Positions 5,451 through 5,968 of a DNA stretch of 5,968 bases are shown here, in pieces. Numbering within the stretch: position 1 is the first letter of the stretch; each line of letters starts with the position of its first letter. The DNA is taken from positions 1-5,968 of the forward strand of contig JARLFX010000273.1 of NCBI GenBank assembly GCA_031296355.1, given 5' to 3'. This DNA is from Acidobacteriaceae bacterium (GTDB taxonomy: Bacteria > Acidobacteriota > Terriglobia > Terriglobales > Acidobacteriaceae). The notes below the pieces were generated by a model. That model worked only from the letters and a program-made list of their open reading frames with translations. It was not told where the DNA came from and searched no databases. The position numbers and the translations under genes are program-made.

Positions 5451-5968
5451 ATGGTTTGGACTCGATTTCATGTTGCTCTGGCGGTGATTTATCTTGCCGG
5501 GTTGATCGTTGTCACGATCGTAGCTGGACGCAGGAAGGACCAGGACTCCAATCAGTTTTTGAATGCGTCGGGCGCTTTGCCTCTCTGGGTCTGCCTTGTA
5601 GCCTGCATTGCCGCAAACTGCGGCTCGTTAGATGTCACGGCCATGATGGCGCTTGGAGCCCAGTACGGGATTCTGGCGGCCCACTTCTATTGGATTGGTG
5701 CGATTCCGGCGCTGTTGGTGCTGGCCTTCTGGCTATTACCGGCGTATTCTCGCAGACGCTACACGTCGGTTCTGGATTTTATCTCCCACCATTACGGCCC
5801 CAATACGCGCGCACTTGTCGCGCTTTGTATGGCGGTCATGATGCTGCTGATTTCCGGAGTATGTCTCTGTGCGGCCGCACAGGTGTTCGTTACATTCCTC
5901 GGCTGGAGTTTCCTCAGGGGTGTTCTGCTTACAGCGCCCCTTGTCTTGCTCTATACATGGATCGGAGG
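5451..5968 (+). CDS. sodium:solute symporter (SSF) family permease, N-terminal part
   Basis: The first 172 codons of an inner-membrane Na+-coupled transporter; the gene continues past the right edge. Residues 8-26 form a first membrane helix (VALAVIYLAGLIVVTIVAG), followed by a charged loop (RRKDQDSNQF). The SSF-typical stretch LPLWVCLVACIAANCGSLDV (43-62) comes next, then 'MALGAQYGILAAHFYWIGAI' (66-85), a helix to about 97, 'SVLDFISHHYGPNTRAL' (106-122) and further helices at about 120-149 and 156-169. The window ends on YTWIGG, the beginning of the conserved SSF 'YT..GG..AV..TD' motif. The start at 5451 has GAGG (5436-5439) 11 nt upstream, a long spacing; in-frame ATGs at 5409 and 5418 would add 14 or 11 residues and cannot be excluded. 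Substrates in the family include sugars, sialic acid, amino acids and carboxylates; the divergent receptor and putative glycosidase make a sugar plausible but unproven. The segment is unusually rich in Cys for its length. Confidence 0.9.
   Translation, partial: MVWTRFHVALAVIYLAGLIVVTIVAGRRKDQDSNQFLNASGALPLWVCLVACIAANCGSLDVTAMMALGAQYGILAAHFYWIGAIPALLVLAFWLLPAYSRRRYTSVLDFISHHYGPNTRALVALCMAVMMLLISGVCLCAAAQVFVTFLGWSFLRGVLLTAPLVLLYTWIG

Noticed and set aside
5653..5841. 62-codon plus-strand frame near the right edge
   Set aside because: It is a shifted frame inside the symporter gene, whose own frame is continuous and matches a known family.

Overview
The window looks like part of an Acidobacteriota genome, most likely a Terriglobus/Granulicella/Edaphobacter-like member of the Acidobacteriaceae. 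The main evidence is a very large Oar-like TonB-dependent outer-membrane protein with an N-terminal carboxypeptidase-regulatory-like domain, the barrel motifs typical of that phylum's expanded family, and a secreted tetratricopeptide-repeat (TPR) protein directly behind it. This assignment is inferred from protein style; no rRNA or other marker gene is present.

Layout. Three genes run leftward on the minus strand, in transcription order. First is the TonB-dependent receptor-like protein (4901-1542, 1119 aa). Second is a secreted TPR protein (1337-243, 364 aa). Third is the N-terminal 68 codons of an exported protein (204 to the window edge), tentatively a GH95-like/DUF5703-type glycoside hydrolase. 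The gap between the first two (204 nt) holds a 10-bp-stem hairpin with a GAAA loop and a possible internal promoter. The gap between the last two is only 38 nt and carries a small inverted repeat. All three minus-strand starts were set by clear Shine-Dalgarno sequences, which places two of them downstream of the longest open frames.

On the plus strand, a sodium:solute symporter (SSF) family permease starts at about 5451 and runs off the right edge. Between it and the receptor lies a 549-nt divergent intergenic region, AT-rich in its middle. It contains a 30-bp imperfect palindrome with a downstream repeated half-site (a candidate operator), a second small dyad, and two very short open frames of uncertain reality.

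Working hypothesis (inference): this is a small nutrient-acquisition locus resembling a polysaccharide-utilisation locus. An outer-membrane receptor would import an oligosaccharide or similar ligand, a periplasmic TPR protein would assist, an exported enzyme would process substrate, and a divergent Na+-coupled inner-membrane symporter would take up the released product. The substrate cannot be read from this window. No tRNA, rRNA, CRISPR array or insertion sequence was seen.
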